Of a stretch of 64,000 nucleotides of DNA, positions 21,353 through 31,309 are shown one piece after another. This stretch comes from Lepus europaeus (taxonomy: Eukaryota; Chordata; Mammalia; Lagomorpha; Leporidae). The translations under genes were made by a program, and so were the position numbers. The notes under the pieces were generated by a model. The model did no database searches. It saw nothing but the letters and a program-made list of their open reading frames with translations, and had not been told where the DNA came from. Within the stretch, counting starts at the first letter, position 1. Each line of letters opens with the position of its first letter. Location of the stretch: positions 58,134,474 to 58,198,473 of the forward strand of contig NC_084843.1 in assembly GCF_033115175.1 (NCBI RefSeq), written 5' to 3'.

Positions 21353-21386
21353 GGGGCAGGCATTTGGCCTAGCAGTTAAGAAAAGC
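21353..21386 (+). repeat. CSINE, older type, outermost layer, head
   Basis: 'ggggcaggcatttggcctag'; first piece of a stacked insertion. The body resumes at 21870. The outer direct repeat AAAAATGTAAGACAA (21338-21352, 22495-22509) is perfect over 15 bases. Confidence 0.85.
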
Positions 21387-21537
21387 TTGAGAGGCTGGCA
21401 TGGGGGGTGCAACAGGATAGGCTACTGCATGCAATGCCTGCATCCCACAATGGAGTACAGGTTGGAGTGTTGGCTGCTTCATGCTTCAGCTCCAGGTCCT
21501 GTTAATGTGCTTAGGGAGGCAGCAAACGATGGCCCAG
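21387..21537 (+). repeat. CSINE, second layer, head half
   Basis: 'gaggctggcatggggggtgc' to 'aaacgatggccca'; cut by the third copy. Confidence 0.75.
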
Positions 21538-21869
21538 GGACTGGTGGCGTGGCCTAGGGGGTTAAGCCACAACTTGAGACTCTGGCATCCCTTAGGAGTG
21601 CCAGTTTGGGTCCTAGCTGCTCTACTTCCAGGTCCAGCTCCCTGCTAGTATGCCTGGAAAAGCAACAGAAAATGGCCTGAATGCTTGGGTCCCAGCCACC
21701 CATATGGGAGGCCGAGATGGAGTTCCTGGCTCCTGGCTTCAGCCTGGCCCAGCCCAAGCTGTTGTGGCCATTTGGGAAATGAACAAGCAAGATGAACTAT
21801 CTCCCCTTCCCCACCGTTTCCCTCTCTCTGACACTTTGCCTTTCAAATAATTTTTTTTTTTTTTTAAAT
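21538..21869 (+). repeat. CSINE, third layer
   Basis: 'gggactggtggcgtggccta' to 'ctttgcctttcaaataattt' and an A/T tail. Confidence 0.85.
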
Positions 21870-22150
21870 AAAAGATGAAGCCTGGGACATCTATATCCCA
21901 TATCAAAGTGCCTGGGTTAGACTCCCAGCTCCACTCCTGATTCCAGCTTTGTGCTAATGAACAATCTGGAAAACACTAGGAGATGGCTCAAGTACTTGGG
22001 TCCCTGACACTCATCTGGGAAACTTGGACTGAGTTCCAGGCTCTCTTTTGGCCTGGCCAAACCACAGCTGTTGCAGGCATTTATTTGGGGAGTAAACCAG
22101 AGGATGGAAGCTCGCTTGCTTGCACTAATAAATAAAATAAAAATTTTGGG
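21870..22150 (+). repeat. CSINE, outermost layer, body
   Basis: 'cctgggacatctatatccca' to 'ctaataaataaaataaaaat'; completes the head at 21353. Confidence 0.8.
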
Positions 22151-22494
22151 GGCCAGCGCCGTGGCTTAATAGGCTAATCCTCCACCTTGCGGCGCCGGCA
22201 CACCGGGTTCTAGTCCCGGTCAGGGCGCCGGATTCTATCCCGGTCGCCCCTCTTCCAGGCCAGCTCTCTGCTATGGCCCGGGGAGGCAGTGAAGGATGGC
22301 CCAAGTGCTTGGGCCCTGCACCCGCATGGGAGACCAGGAGAAGCACCTGGCTCCTGGCTTCGGATCAGTGAGATGAGCCGGCTGCAGCGGTCATTGGAGG
22401 GTGAACCAACGGCAAAAAGGAAGACCTTTCTCTCTGTCTGTCTCTCTCACTATCCACCCAGCCTGTCACCAAAAAAAAAAAAAAAATTTTAAAT
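22151..22494 (+). repeat. CSINE, young type, in the tail of the stack
   Basis: 'ggccagcgccgtggcttaat' to poly(A); inserted at the A-rich tail of the outer copy. Confidence 0.93.
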
Positions 22495-22554
22495 AAAAAT
22501 GTAAGACAAAATCAAAGTCCACATATAGATTTACTAGCTTTGTATGCAATTGAT

Positions 22555-22898
22555 TTTTTTTTTTTTTTTTTTTTTGGGACAGGCAGAATGGATAGTAAGA
22601 GAGAGAGAGAGACAGAGAGAAAGGTCTTCCTTTTTGCCGTTGGTTCACCCTCCAATGGCCGCTGCGGCCGGCTCATCTCACTGATCCGAAGCCAGGAGCC
22701 AGGTGCTTCTGCTGGTCTCCCATGCGGGTGCAGGGCCCAAGCACTTGGGCCATCCTCCACTGCCTTCCCGGGCCATAGCAGAGAGCTGGCCTGGAAGAGG
22801 AGCAACCGGGATAGAATCCGGCGTCCCAACCGGGACTAGAACCCGGTGTGCCGGCGCCGCAAGGTGGAGGATTAGCCTTTTAAGCCATGGCACCGGCC
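22555..22898 (-). repeat. CSINE, young type, intact TSD
   Basis: T-run, 'acaggcagaatggatag', head complement 'gccatggcaccggcc'. Perfect 14-base repeat TGTATGCAATTGAT at 22541-22554 and 22899-22912. It lies only about 60 bases from the young plus-strand copy on its left. Confidence 0.96.
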
Positions 22899-22929
22899 TG
22901 TATGCAATTGATATTAAAACCTATATGCT

Positions 22930-23252
22930 GGGGCCTGAGCTGTGGCTTAGTGGGTAAAGCCACCGCCTGTAGTGCTGCTATCCCATATGGGTGCCAGTTC
23001 AACTCCCGGCTGCTCAACATCCAATCCAGCTCTCTGTTATGGCCTGGGAAAGCAGTGGAAAATGGCCTAGATCCTTGGGACCCTGCACCCACATGGGAGA
23101 CCCAGAAGAAGCTCCTGGCTCTTGGCTTCAGATCGGTCCAGCTCTGGCCGTTGCTGCCATTTAGGAAGTGAACGAGGGATGGAAGACCTCTCTGTAACTC
23201 TGTCTTTCAAATAAATAAATAAATCTTAAAAATAAATAAATAAAACAAAAAA
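22930..23252 (+). repeat. CSINE, older type
   Basis: 'ggggcctgagctgtggctta' to (AAAT)n; imperfect flanking 'aaaacctatat' / 'aaaaactatat'. Confidence 0.9.
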
Positions 23253-23559
23253 CTATATTCTGAGATATCCAAAAATACAATGTAGATCTGTACTCAAATG
23301 TTATATCCACATATAATTTGTTATCAAACTTTTCTTGTCTGAACTAATAGAAGTTACAACCATACACAACCAAAACTGAGGATAAACTAAAAATACTTTT
23401 TATTTGCTATCAGACTCTCTTGTTCTAGTATCTTGTTAGTTACTCATGTATGAATTAAACGTAGAATAAAATTTTTTTGGAATGCTTTCAATAAGCAGTT
23501 TCCTTTATCAGTATCTTAACTTGTTTTCATACTACTTAGATTTCAATCATTTGAACAGT
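23253..23559. other. Unassigned intron 1 sequence
   Basis: A/T-rich unique sequence; nothing recognised. Confidence 0.5.
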
Positions 23560-23744
23560 CTACTGAGCTAGGTCAAGTAGCTTTTATCTTCATTTTAACT
23601 GTGAACAACTAAAGGTATGCGATTTTCCCAAGGTCACTCACTGTTAACAGTAATAGTTACAAGTATTGAGTTTTACTTCGTACCAGGCCATAGGCTGAGA
23701 CTGAACTGTAGGCATTACAACAATCCTTTAAGGTAGTTACTCTA
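23560..23744 (-). repeat. MIR-like sequence, left part
   Basis: 'ttttcccaaggtcactcact' and 'acaagtattgagttttact ... ccaggcca' are MIR landmarks, apparently from two adjacent MIRs. The second is split by the young SINE at 23745. Strand is uncertain. Confidence 0.6.
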
Positions 23745-24086
23745 GGCCGGCGCCGTGGCTCAACAGGCTAAGCCTCCGCCTTGCGGCACCGGCACACCGG
23801 GTTCTAGTCCCGGTCGGGGCAGCGGATTCTATCCTGGTTGCCCCTCTTCCAGGCCAGCTCTCTGCTATGGCCCGGGAAGGCAGTGGAGGATGGCCCAAGT
23901 GCTTGGGCCCTGCACCCCATGGGAGACCAGGAGAAGTACCTGGCTCCTGGCTTCAGATCAGCACAATGCGCCGGCCGCAGCGGCCATTGGAGGGTGAACC
24001 AATGGCAAAAAGGAAGACCTTTCTCTCTGTCTCTCTCTCTCTCACTATCCACTCTGCCTATCAAAAAAAAAAAAAAAAAAAAAGAC
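23745..24086 (+). repeat. CSINE, young type, inserted in a MIR, intact TSD
   Basis: 'ggccggcgccgtggctcaac' to poly(A). Perfect 17-base repeat TTAAGGTAGTTACTCTA at 23728-23744 and 24087-24103. Confidence 0.97.
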
Positions 24087-24103
24087 TTAAGGTAGTTACT
24101 CTA

Positions 24104-24195
24104 AGTATTCTATTTTAAGGACAGAGAAACTGAGGCACAGAGCATTTAAGTAACCTGATTAATGCTAACTTTTCATTTGGGCCTAGAACTCCTAC
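24104..24195 (+). repeat. MIR-like sequence, right part
   Basis: 'gacagagaaactgaggcaca' and 'ttaagtaacctgatt' are the central MIR landmarks continuing from before the SINE. Confidence 0.72.
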
Positions 24196-24440
24196 ATACT
24201 TTTCAAAGTATATAAATCCCCCAAATTTGAACCAGCATCTAACCAGGGACCAGGTGGCCAATATGCATATGAAAAGATGCTCTGAAAATGCAAAATAATG
24301 AGCACAAATAGATAGCTCAGTAACAAGTGCTGAAAGGCAGCAGGAATACAAAATGGGACACACACTTCGGAAAATAGTTTTGCAGTTTCTTATAAAGTTA
24401 AACATATAATAATCTTTTTTCTTTTAAACCCATTTGAAGT

Positions 24441-24668
24441 TTGTTTTATTTATTTATTTATTTATTTAAAGAGCGATATCCCATCTGCTGGTTCACTCCC
24501 CAAATATATAAGAGCTGAGAATGCAATACAGGACTCCCATGTGGGTGGCAGGGACCCAGTTATTTGGGTCCTGCTGCCTCTCAGGATTTGTGTTAGCAGG
24601 AAATTGGAGTTAAAAGTGGGTCCAGGAATTGAACCAGGCACTGATATAGGATGAAATTTCCAGTGATT
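24441..24668 (-). repeat. CSINE, old and diverged
   Basis: (TTTA)n, 'ccatctgctggttcactccc', 'cccatgtgggtggcaggg', 'attgaaccaggcactgatat'. Part of the (GA)n region is deleted. Confidence 0.82.
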
Positions 24669-24753
24669 TTTTTTTTGTTTTTGTTTACTTAAGATTTGTT
24701 TTACTTATTTGAAAGGCAGAGTCACAGAGAGAGGTAGAGAAAGAGAAAGAGAA

Positions 24754-24804
<51 letters not shown>

Positions 24805-25052
24805 AAGATCTTCCATCCACTGGTTCACTCCCCAAATGGCCACAACTGCCAGGGCTTGGCTGATCTAAAACCAGGAGCCAGGAGCTTCCTCCAGGTCTCC
24901 TTGGCCCAGGGCCCAAGGACCTGAGCCATCCTCCGCTGCTTTCCCAGGCACATTAGCAGGGAGCTGGATCAGAGGTGAAGCAGCGGGTACCCATATGGAA
25001 TGCCAGCACTGTAGGATGGGGCTTTAACCTACTGCACCACAGTGCTGGCCCC
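24669..25052 (-). repeat. CSINE, older type, with expanded GAGAAA tract
   Basis: The normal (GA)n block is replaced by (GAGAAA)n at 24735-24808. Head complement 'accacagtgctggcccc'. Confidence 0.9.
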
Positions 25053-25079
25053 TATAATAATTCTTAAGACTAAACCGTC

Positions 25080-25350
25080 CAGGTGGGCATTTGGCCTAGC
25101 AGTTAAGACATAAGTAGCCCCCAAACCATAATGAAGGCTCATCTCCTGATTCTAACTTCCTGTTAGCAGGTGACAGCTCAAGCACTTGAGCCCCTGCCAC
25201 CAATGTGAGAGACCTTGATGGAGTTCTGGACTCTTTCCCTCAGCCCTGGGTGTTGCAAGCATTTGGAGAATGAACCAGGAGATGAGAGATCACTTTTGTG
25301 TATTCCTAGCTTTCTCTTTGTCTCTCCACCTTTCAAATAAGTTAAAAACA
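25080..25350 (+). repeat. CSINE, old and diverged
   Basis: 'caggtgggcatttggcctag' to 'cacctttcaaataagttaaa'. Confidence 0.8.
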
Positions 25351-25354
25351 TACA

Positions 25355-25376
25355 AACACACACACACACACACACC
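25355..25376. repeat. (CA)n microsatellite
   Basis: About 11 CA units directly after a SINE tail. Confidence 0.9.
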
Positions 25377-25384
25377 CATATAAA

Positions 25385-25842
25385 GATCTGTATGCAACTT
25401 CTTGTAATCACTTTATTAAAATAGCCAAAAAATAGAAATAAAATTTTCATCAACAGATGAAAACTGGTACATCCACACAAAGGAATAATGTTCACTGGTT
25501 GAAAAGGAATTTACTACTGATAAATGCAACATGGATGAATCTCAAATTCCTTTAGCTAAGAAAGCCAAAATCAAAATGTTACATATTGTATGATTCCATT
25601 TATATAACACCCTAGAAAAGATAAGACTACTGAGAAAAAAAAAACAGATCAGTGGTTGTCAGGGGCTGAGATAAAAGGAGAATGACTTTTACAAAGAGAG
25701 GTGGAAACATTTTGGGGTGATGAACTATCCTATATCTCGACTTTGGTGGTCAGTATATAACATGTTTCAAAACACATGTAACTATATGCTTAAGATGAGT
25801 GGATTCTACTGTGTGTATATTTCATAATTAAAGAGATGAAAG
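25385..25842 (+). mobile_element. L1M-type LINE 3' end
   Basis: Landmarks in order: 'catcaacagatgaaaactgg', 'acatggatgaatctcaaatt', 'tgtatgattccatttatata', 'cagatcagtggttgtcaggg', 'ttggggtgatgaactatcc'. This is the end of ORF2 and the 3' region of an old mammalian L1. No frame survives. Confidence 0.85.
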
Positions 25843-25844
25843 CT

Positions 25845-25942
25845 GCTGGCTGGTGATTAGGTCTTGGAGGCTCCACTCTCAGAAGGCATTAACGTAAGTC
25901 CCTCAACTCCCTGATGAGTTTCCATGAAGAGTAGGTTGTCTG
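25845..25942 (+). mobile_element. MaLR-type LTR remnant, part 1
   Basis: 'ctggtgattaggtcttggag' resembles the MST/MLT1 'gtgattaggtcatgag' block; continues at 26825. Confidence 0.5.
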
Positions 25943-26250
25943 GGGGCAGGTATTGTAGCTCAGCAAGTTAAGCCACCACTCACAATGCCAATATCCCACA
26001 TTGGAGCAGAGTTCAAGACTGAGCTGCTTCACTCCCAATCCAGCTCTATGCTAATGCACTGGGAAAGTGGCACAAGGTGGCATGAGTACTTTGGCCCCTA
26101 CCATACACATGGGAGCCCCGGATGGGATTCAGGCTCCCGGCTTCAGCCTGGCCCAGCCCTGGCTGTTGCAGCCATCTGGGGAATGAACAAGCAGATGGAA
26201 GATCAACAGATAAATCTCTTTCTCATTGTGCCTTTCAAATAAATAAATAT
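25943..26250 (+). repeat. CSINE, older type, interrupted at tail
   Basis: 'gggggcaggtattgtagctc' to 'cctttcaaataaataaatat'. Confidence 0.87.
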
Positions 26251-26441
26251 TCTTTTTTTTTTTTTTTTTTTGACAGGCAGAATGGACAGTGAGAGAGAGA
26301 GACAGGGAGAAAGGTCTTCTTTTACTGTTGGTTCACCCTCCAATGGCCGCTGCAGCTGGCGCACTGCAGCCGGTGCACCACGCTGATCCGAAGGCAGGAG
26401 CCAAGTGCTTCTCCTGGTCTCCCATGGGGTGCAGGGCCCAA
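26251..26441 (-). repeat. CSINE, young type, 5' truncated
   Basis: T-run and 'acaggcagaatggacag' to 'ggtgcagggcccaaga'; the head half is missing. Direct repeat 'aaatattctt' on both sides shows normal target-primed insertion with early termination. Confidence 0.9.
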
Positions 26442-26454
26442 GAACAAATATTCT

Positions 26455-26739
26455 TAAAATATTTATTTTATTTATTTTGAAAGCCAGAGTTAGAGAGAGA
26501 AATCTTCCATCTGCTAGTTCACCCCCCAGATGGCCACTAGGGCTGGGCTAGGCTGAAGCCAGGGGTCTGGAACTTCAACTGGGCCTCCCACATGGGTGGC
26601 AGGAGCCCAAAGACTTGGGCCATCTTCTACTGCTTTTCCCAGGCCATTAGCAGGGAGTTGGATTGGAAGGGGAGCAACTGGGACTCGAACCAGCATCACA
26701 AGCGGCAGCTTTATCCACTATACCACAATGCTGGCCCCT
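26455..26739 (-). repeat. CSINE, older type
   Basis: 'attttatttattttgaaagc' to head complement 'accacaatgctggcccc'. Confidence 0.88.
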
Positions 26740-26824
26740 AAATAAATAAATCCTTTAAAAAAAAAAAAAAAAAAGTCAGTCCCTCCCCACCGCCAAATAA
26801 ATAAATCCTTAAAAAAAAACAAGC
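26740..26824 (+). repeat. Duplicated CSINE tails
   Basis: Two copies of 'aaataaataaatcctt' plus A-run, each followed by a 'cagtccctccccaccgcc'-like / 'cagcctctccccgcccc' block: a tandem duplication of tail plus flank. Confidence 0.65.
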
Positions 26825-27050
26825 CAGCCTCTCCCCGCCCCCATCAAAACTCTCTGGCTTCCTGTCTCACCATGTAATTCCTCCCTCTCCCAGCACTCAC
26901 TCTCACCATGGTGCTATCCACCATGTTGTGATACAGCCAGAAGGTCCTTGCCAGGATGATAGCACCATGCCCTTGAACCTTCAGAACTGCAAGCTAAATA
27001 AACCTTGTTTCTTTATATAGTTAAAAACAAGTAAGTAAATTATATTTCAG
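26825..27050 (+). mobile_element. MaLR-type LTR remnant, part 2
   Basis: 'cttcctgtctcaccatgtaa', 'aggatgatagcaccatgcc', 'ttcagaactgcaagctaaat' followed by 'aaacctt' match the 3' half of MST/MLT1 LTRs. Confidence 0.55.
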
Positions 27051-27230
27051 TAATCCTTTAAAAAAAAAAAACTCTGTAATTGTCAAAAAAACAAACAGCT
27101 GAATCAAGAGTCCTTTGTAGTGTATCCTATACTTTCTGTCTCCAATTCCTTTCCTCCTTTCAATAGATATTTTGTACTGAAGTACAAGTTAGAAACAGAA
27201 CACTGCACAAATTTTAAGAATGTCACTTCA

Positions 27231-27592
27231 GCCGGTACCATGGCTCAACAGGCTAATCCTCCGCCTAGTGCCGCTGGCACACCGGGTTCTAGTCCCAGTC
27301 AGGATGCCGGATTTTGTCCCGGTTGCCCCTCTTCCAGGCCAGCTCTCTGCTGTGGCCCGGGAGTGCAGTGGAGGATGGCCCAAGTGCTTGGGCCCTGCAC
27401 CCCATGGGAGACCAGGAGAAGCACCTGGCTCCTGCCTTTGGATCAGCACGGTACGTCGGCTGCAGCGCGCCGGCCGCGGCAGCCACTGGAGGGTGAACCA
27501 ACGGCAAAAGGAAGACCTTTCTCTCTATCTCTCTCTCTCTCTCACTGTCCACTCTGCCTGTCAAAAATAAAAAAAATAAAAAAATAAAAAAA
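27231..27592 (+). repeat. CSINE, young type, intact TSD
   Basis: Longer central variant ('gcgcgccggccgcggcagcc'). Perfect 15-base repeat AAGAATGTCACTTCA at 27216-27230 and 27593-27607. Tail of AAAAAAT units. Confidence 0.96.
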
Positions 27593-27607
27593 AAGAATGT
27601 CACTTCA

Positions 27608-27780
27608 TGCATGAAATTACTGCAAAGGGAACACACCCAAGAAAGGACACCCAGGTCAAGAAAAAGGTGTCCAGAAGCTGCTCTCCTACACTCCCCAAAT
27701 CACCATCTGCCCCTCATTCTCAGAGGTAATCAACCACTCTTCTGACTTTTTTAAACCTACATTTGAGAAAGGATAGTGTT
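27608..27780 (+). mobile_element. L1M-type LINE 3' region, part 1
   Basis: 'ctcagaggtaatcaaccact' and 'cttctgacttttttaaacc' resemble the L1M 3' UTR; continues at 29070 and 29690 between SINEs. Confidence 0.55.
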
Positions 27781-27819
27781 ATTAATTCATGTTTTAATTC
27801 CATTTTCAAACAAATGTTT

Positions 27820-28146
27820 ACAGATTTTGTTTTTATTTACTTGGAAGTCAGAGTTACAGAGAGGGAGGAAAAGACAGAGATATATAGAGACAGATCTTCT
27901 ATCCACTGGTTCACTCCCTAAACAGCTGCAATGCAAAGGACTGGGCAAGGCAGAAGCCAGGAGCTTCATCCAGGTCTTCCACATGGGTGCAAGGTCCCAA
28001 GGATTTGGGCCATCTTCTGCTGCTTTCCCAGGCTCATTAGCAGGAAAATGGATCAAAGCAGATCAATGGGGACTGGAATCAGTGCTCATATGGGATGCTG
28101 GTGTGGCAGGCAGCAGCTTACCCCATTACACCACAATACCAGTCCC
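27820..28146 (-). repeat. CSINE, older type
   Basis: 'gtttttatttacttggaagt' to 'caccacaataccagtccc'. Confidence 0.88.
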
Positions 28147-28189
28147 TTCAGACTTTTTTTTTTTTTTTTTTAAAGATATTATTTACTGG

Positions 28190-28524
28190 GCCGGCGCCGC
28201 GGCTCACTAGGCTAATCCTCTGCCTTGCGGCACCGGCACACCGGGTTCTAGTCCCGGTCGGGGCGCCGAATTCTATTCCGGTTGCCCCTCTTCCAGGCCA
28301 ACTCTCTGCTGTGGCCCGGGAGTGCAGTGGAGGATGGCCCAAGTGCTTGGGCCCTGCACCCCATGGGAGACCAGGAGAAGCACCTGACTCCTGGCTTCGG
28401 GTCAGCGCGGTACACCGGTCGCAGCGCGCCAGCCACGGCAGTCATTGGAGGGTGAACCAATGGCAAAGGAAGACCTTTCTCTCTGTCTCTCTCTCTCACT
28501 ATGCCTGTCCAAAAAAAAAAAAAA
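28190..28524 (+). repeat. CSINE, young type, intact TSD
   Basis: 'gccggcgccgcggctcacta' to poly(A), with part of the final CT block lost ('tcactatgcctgtcc'). 18-base repeat AAAGATATTATTTACTGG at 28172-28189 and 28525-28542. Confidence 0.95.
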
Positions 28525-28540
28525 AAAGATATTATTTACT

Positions 28541-28829
28541 GGGGCCGATGCTGTGGGGTAATTGGTAAAGTCACCACATGCAAAGCCAGCATCATACATG
28601 GGCACAGGTTCTGGTCCTAGCTGCTCCACTTCTGATCCAGCTCCCAGCTAATGTGCCGGAGAAAGCAGCGGAAGATGGTCCAAGTACTTGGGCCCCTATA
28701 CCCACATGGGAGACCTGCAAGAAGCTCCTGGCTCCTGGCTTTGGATCAGCCCAGCTTCAGCTGTTGCAGCCATTTGGAGAGTGAACTCACTCTCTCTCTC
28801 TAACTCTGCCTTTCAAATAAATAAATAAG
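28541..28829 (+). repeat. CSINE, older type
   Basis: 'ggggccgatgctgtggggta' to 'ctttcaaataaataaataag'. Confidence 0.88.
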
Positions 28830-28832
28830 TGA

Positions 28833-29070
28833 AGATTTAATTCATTTATTTGAAAATCAGAAATACACAGAGAAAGAAAAGGGATCTTCCATCCTCTGGT
28901 TCACTCCCCAGATGGCCACAACAGCAACGATTGGGCCAGGAAAAACCAGAAGCTTCTTCCAGGTCTCCCATGTGGATGGCAGGGGCCAAAGCTGGGACAC
29001 GAATCAGCACCTATATAGGTTCTGGTATCACAGGCAATGGCTTTTCCTACTACACCACAATGCCAGCCCC
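28833..29070 (-). repeat. CSINE, older type, internal deletion
   Basis: 'aattcatttatttgaaaatc' to 'ccacaatgccagccccta', about 80 bases shorter than normal; the central 'cccaaggacttgggcc' block is missing. Confidence 0.85.
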
Positions 29071-29290
29071 TATGTTTTAAATTTTATACAAATGAAACCA
29101 TAGTGTGCACTGTTTGGTGTGTGGTTTCTGGTCAATATTTTACTTATGAGGTTCATGCATTGTTGTGTGAGGCAGAATTTATTGGTTTTCAGAGCTTCAC
29201 AGTATTTCATTTTGTGGCATATTTTAGTCATATAGTCTAACACTGATAGACATTTGAGCTGCTTCTGGGTCATGGCTATTATATGAATAG
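29071..29290 (+). mobile_element. L1M-type LINE 3' region, part 2
   Basis: 'tttatacaaatgaaaccata', 'tttggtgtgtggtttctggt', 'tgaggttcatgcattgttgt', 'tagacatttgagctgcttct' follow the L1M order. Confidence 0.75.
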
Positions 29291-29307
29291 AAATATATAT
29301 ATATATT

Positions 29308-29564
29308 GGGGCTGGCGCTGTGGCGCAGCGGGTTAATGTCCTGGCCTGAAGCACCGGCATCCCATATGGGCGCCGGTTCTAGTCCCGGCTACTCCTCTTC
29401 CAATCCAGCTCTCTGCTATGGCCTGGGAAAGCAGCAGAAGATGGTCCAAGTCCTTGGGCTCCTGCAGCCGCATGGGAGAGCCGGAAGAAGCTCCTGGTTC
29501 CTAGCTTCGCATCAGCGAAGCTCCAGCCATTGCAGCCAACTGGGAGTGAACCAGCGGATGGAAG

Positions 29565-29600
<36 letters not shown>

Positions 29601-29672
29601 CCCCTCTCTCTGTGTAACTCTGACTTGCAAATAAATTAAATCTTAAAAAAAAAAAAGAAAGCTATGTAAAAA
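29308..29672 (+). repeat. CSINE, near-consensus head
   Basis: 'ggggctggcgctgtggcgca' with a well-preserved A box and the B box 'ggttctagtcc'. Flanking repeat 'agaaatatatata' on both sides. Confidence 0.95.
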
Positions 29673-29689
29673 AAAGAAATATATATACA

Positions 29690-29830
29690 TTGGTATATAT
29701 CTAGGAAACACTAGATCATGTCATATAAATGATCACTGTATTTATAATTACCAACCAGTTCCTCAAAGTGGTTTCCTACCACCATCAGTATATAAAAGTC
29801 CCAGTTACTATCATTTCCACACTCCCAAAA
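29690..29830 (+). mobile_element. L1M-type LINE 3' region, part 3
   Basis: 'cctcaaagtggtttcctacc' and 'catcagtatataaaagtccc' are the next L1M 3' UTR landmarks. Confidence 0.65.
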
Positions 29831-29943
29831 CACTAGTTCAGTGTTTAATCAACATCACAAAGTTTAATATGTCCAAAAATGAACTCTGATCTCTTCCCAA
29901 CAACCACCATGAAAAGTACTCCAACAATAACATTTTTATTACA

Positions 29944-30019
29944 GGGGTGGTGGGTGTTGTAGTGCAGTGAGTTAAACCATCCCTTGCGATGGCAACATCC
30001 CAAATCCCTGATGCTTCTC
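29944..30019 (+). repeat. CSINE, older type, head (left of insertion)
   Basis: 'ggggtggtgggtgttgtagt' to 'aatccctgatgcttctc'; resumes at 30356. Confidence 0.82.
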
Positions 30020-30355
30020 TTAAAAAAAAAAAAAGGATTTATTCTATTTATTTGAGAGGTAGTGTTACAGAGGGAGAGGCAGAGACAGTGAGAGAGGTCT
30101 TCCATCTGCTGATTCACTCCCCAAGTGGCTACAACAGCCAGGGCTGAGCCAGGATGAAGCCAGGAGCCAGGAGCCTCTTCCAGGTCTCCTATTTGATGCA
30201 GGGGCCCAGGCACTTGGGTCATCCTCTGCGGCTTTCCCTAGTGCATGGGCAGGGAGCTAGGTGAAAAATGGAGCAGCCATTACTTGAACCGGTGCCCACA
30301 TGGGATGCTGGTATTACACAGGCAGTGGTTTTACCAGCCACACTACAACAACAGT
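30020..30355 (-). repeat. CSINE, older type, nested
   Basis: 'ggatttattctatttatttg' to 'acactacaacaacagttcc', inserted into the plus-strand copy. Confidence 0.85.
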
Positions 30356-30596
30356 TCCTGCTGCTGCACTTCTGATCCAGTTTCCTGCTAATGCATCTGA
30401 GAGGCACTGGAGACTGGCTCAGGTAATTGGGCCCCTATTGTCCAAGTTGGAAACTGGGATGGATATGACTCCTGGCCCAATCCTGGCTGTTGCAGGCATC
30501 TGGGGAGTGAACCAGCAATTGGAAGATCTCTGTCTTTTCCTGCCTGACACTCTACCTTTCAAATAAATAAAATAAATCTTACAAAATAAAGTACAT
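30356..30596 (+). repeat. CSINE, older type, remainder
   Basis: 'gctgctgcacttctgatcca' to 'ctacctttcaaataaataaa'. Confidence 0.85.
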
Positions 30597-30601
30597 TTTG
30601 T

Positions 30602-30907
30602 AAAAGATTTATTTGAAAGAGGGAGAGACTGAGATCTGGCATCGCTGGTTCATTCCCCCAATGGCTGCAAACTCCTGGGCTGAGCCAGGCCAAAGCCTGG
30701 AACCAGGAGCCAGGAGCCAGGAGCGTCATCTGGGTCTCCCATGTGGGTGTAGGGGCCCAAGTACTTAGGCCACCCTTTGCAGTTTTCCCAGGCACATCAG
30801 CAGGGAGCTGAATCAGAAGCAAGGCAGCAGGGACTGGAATCAATGTCTGTATGGGATGCTGGCATTGCAAGCAGCAGCTTAAGCCATTATGCCAAAATGC
30901 AGGTCCC
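30602..30907 (-). repeat. CSINE, older type
   Basis: 'aaaagatttatttgaaagag' to 'gccaaaatgcaggtccc'; includes a short (AGGAGCC)n expansion at 30703-30723. Confidence 0.87.
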
Positions 30908-30984
30908 AAAACAATCTTTATAATGGTATACAAGGCACATTCATTTTTGGCTTTCCTTTCTCTAATCTCCTTTTTTCTTTTCTT

Positions 30985-31301
30985 TTCTTTTTTTTTTTAT
31001 TTACTGGACAGAGTTAGACAGCGAGAGACAGACAGAGAGAAAGGTCTTCCCTCCATTGGTTCACCCCCCAAATGGCTGCTACGGCTGGCGCTGTGCCAAG
31101 CCAAAGCCAGGAGCCAGGTGCTTCCTCCCGGTCTCCCATGCGGGTTTAGGTGCACAAGCACTTGGGCCATCCTCCACTGCCTTCCCGGGCCACAGCAGAG
31201 AGCTGGACTGGAAGAGGAGCAACCGGGACTAGAACCTGATGCCAATGTGGGATGCTGGCGCCACAGGCAGAGGATTAACCAAGTGAGCCACGGCGCCGGC
31301 C
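30985..31301 (-). repeat. CSINE, young type
   Basis: T-rich tail, 'ctggacagagttagacagcg', head complement 'gagccacggcgccggcc'. Confidence 0.93.
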
Positions 31302-31309
31302 CTAATGTC

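Noticed and set aside
29308..29420. tRNA-like sequence with A and B boxes
   Set aside because: It is the head of a CSINE, which derives from a tRNA; the body and tail of the SINE follow, so it is not a tRNA gene.
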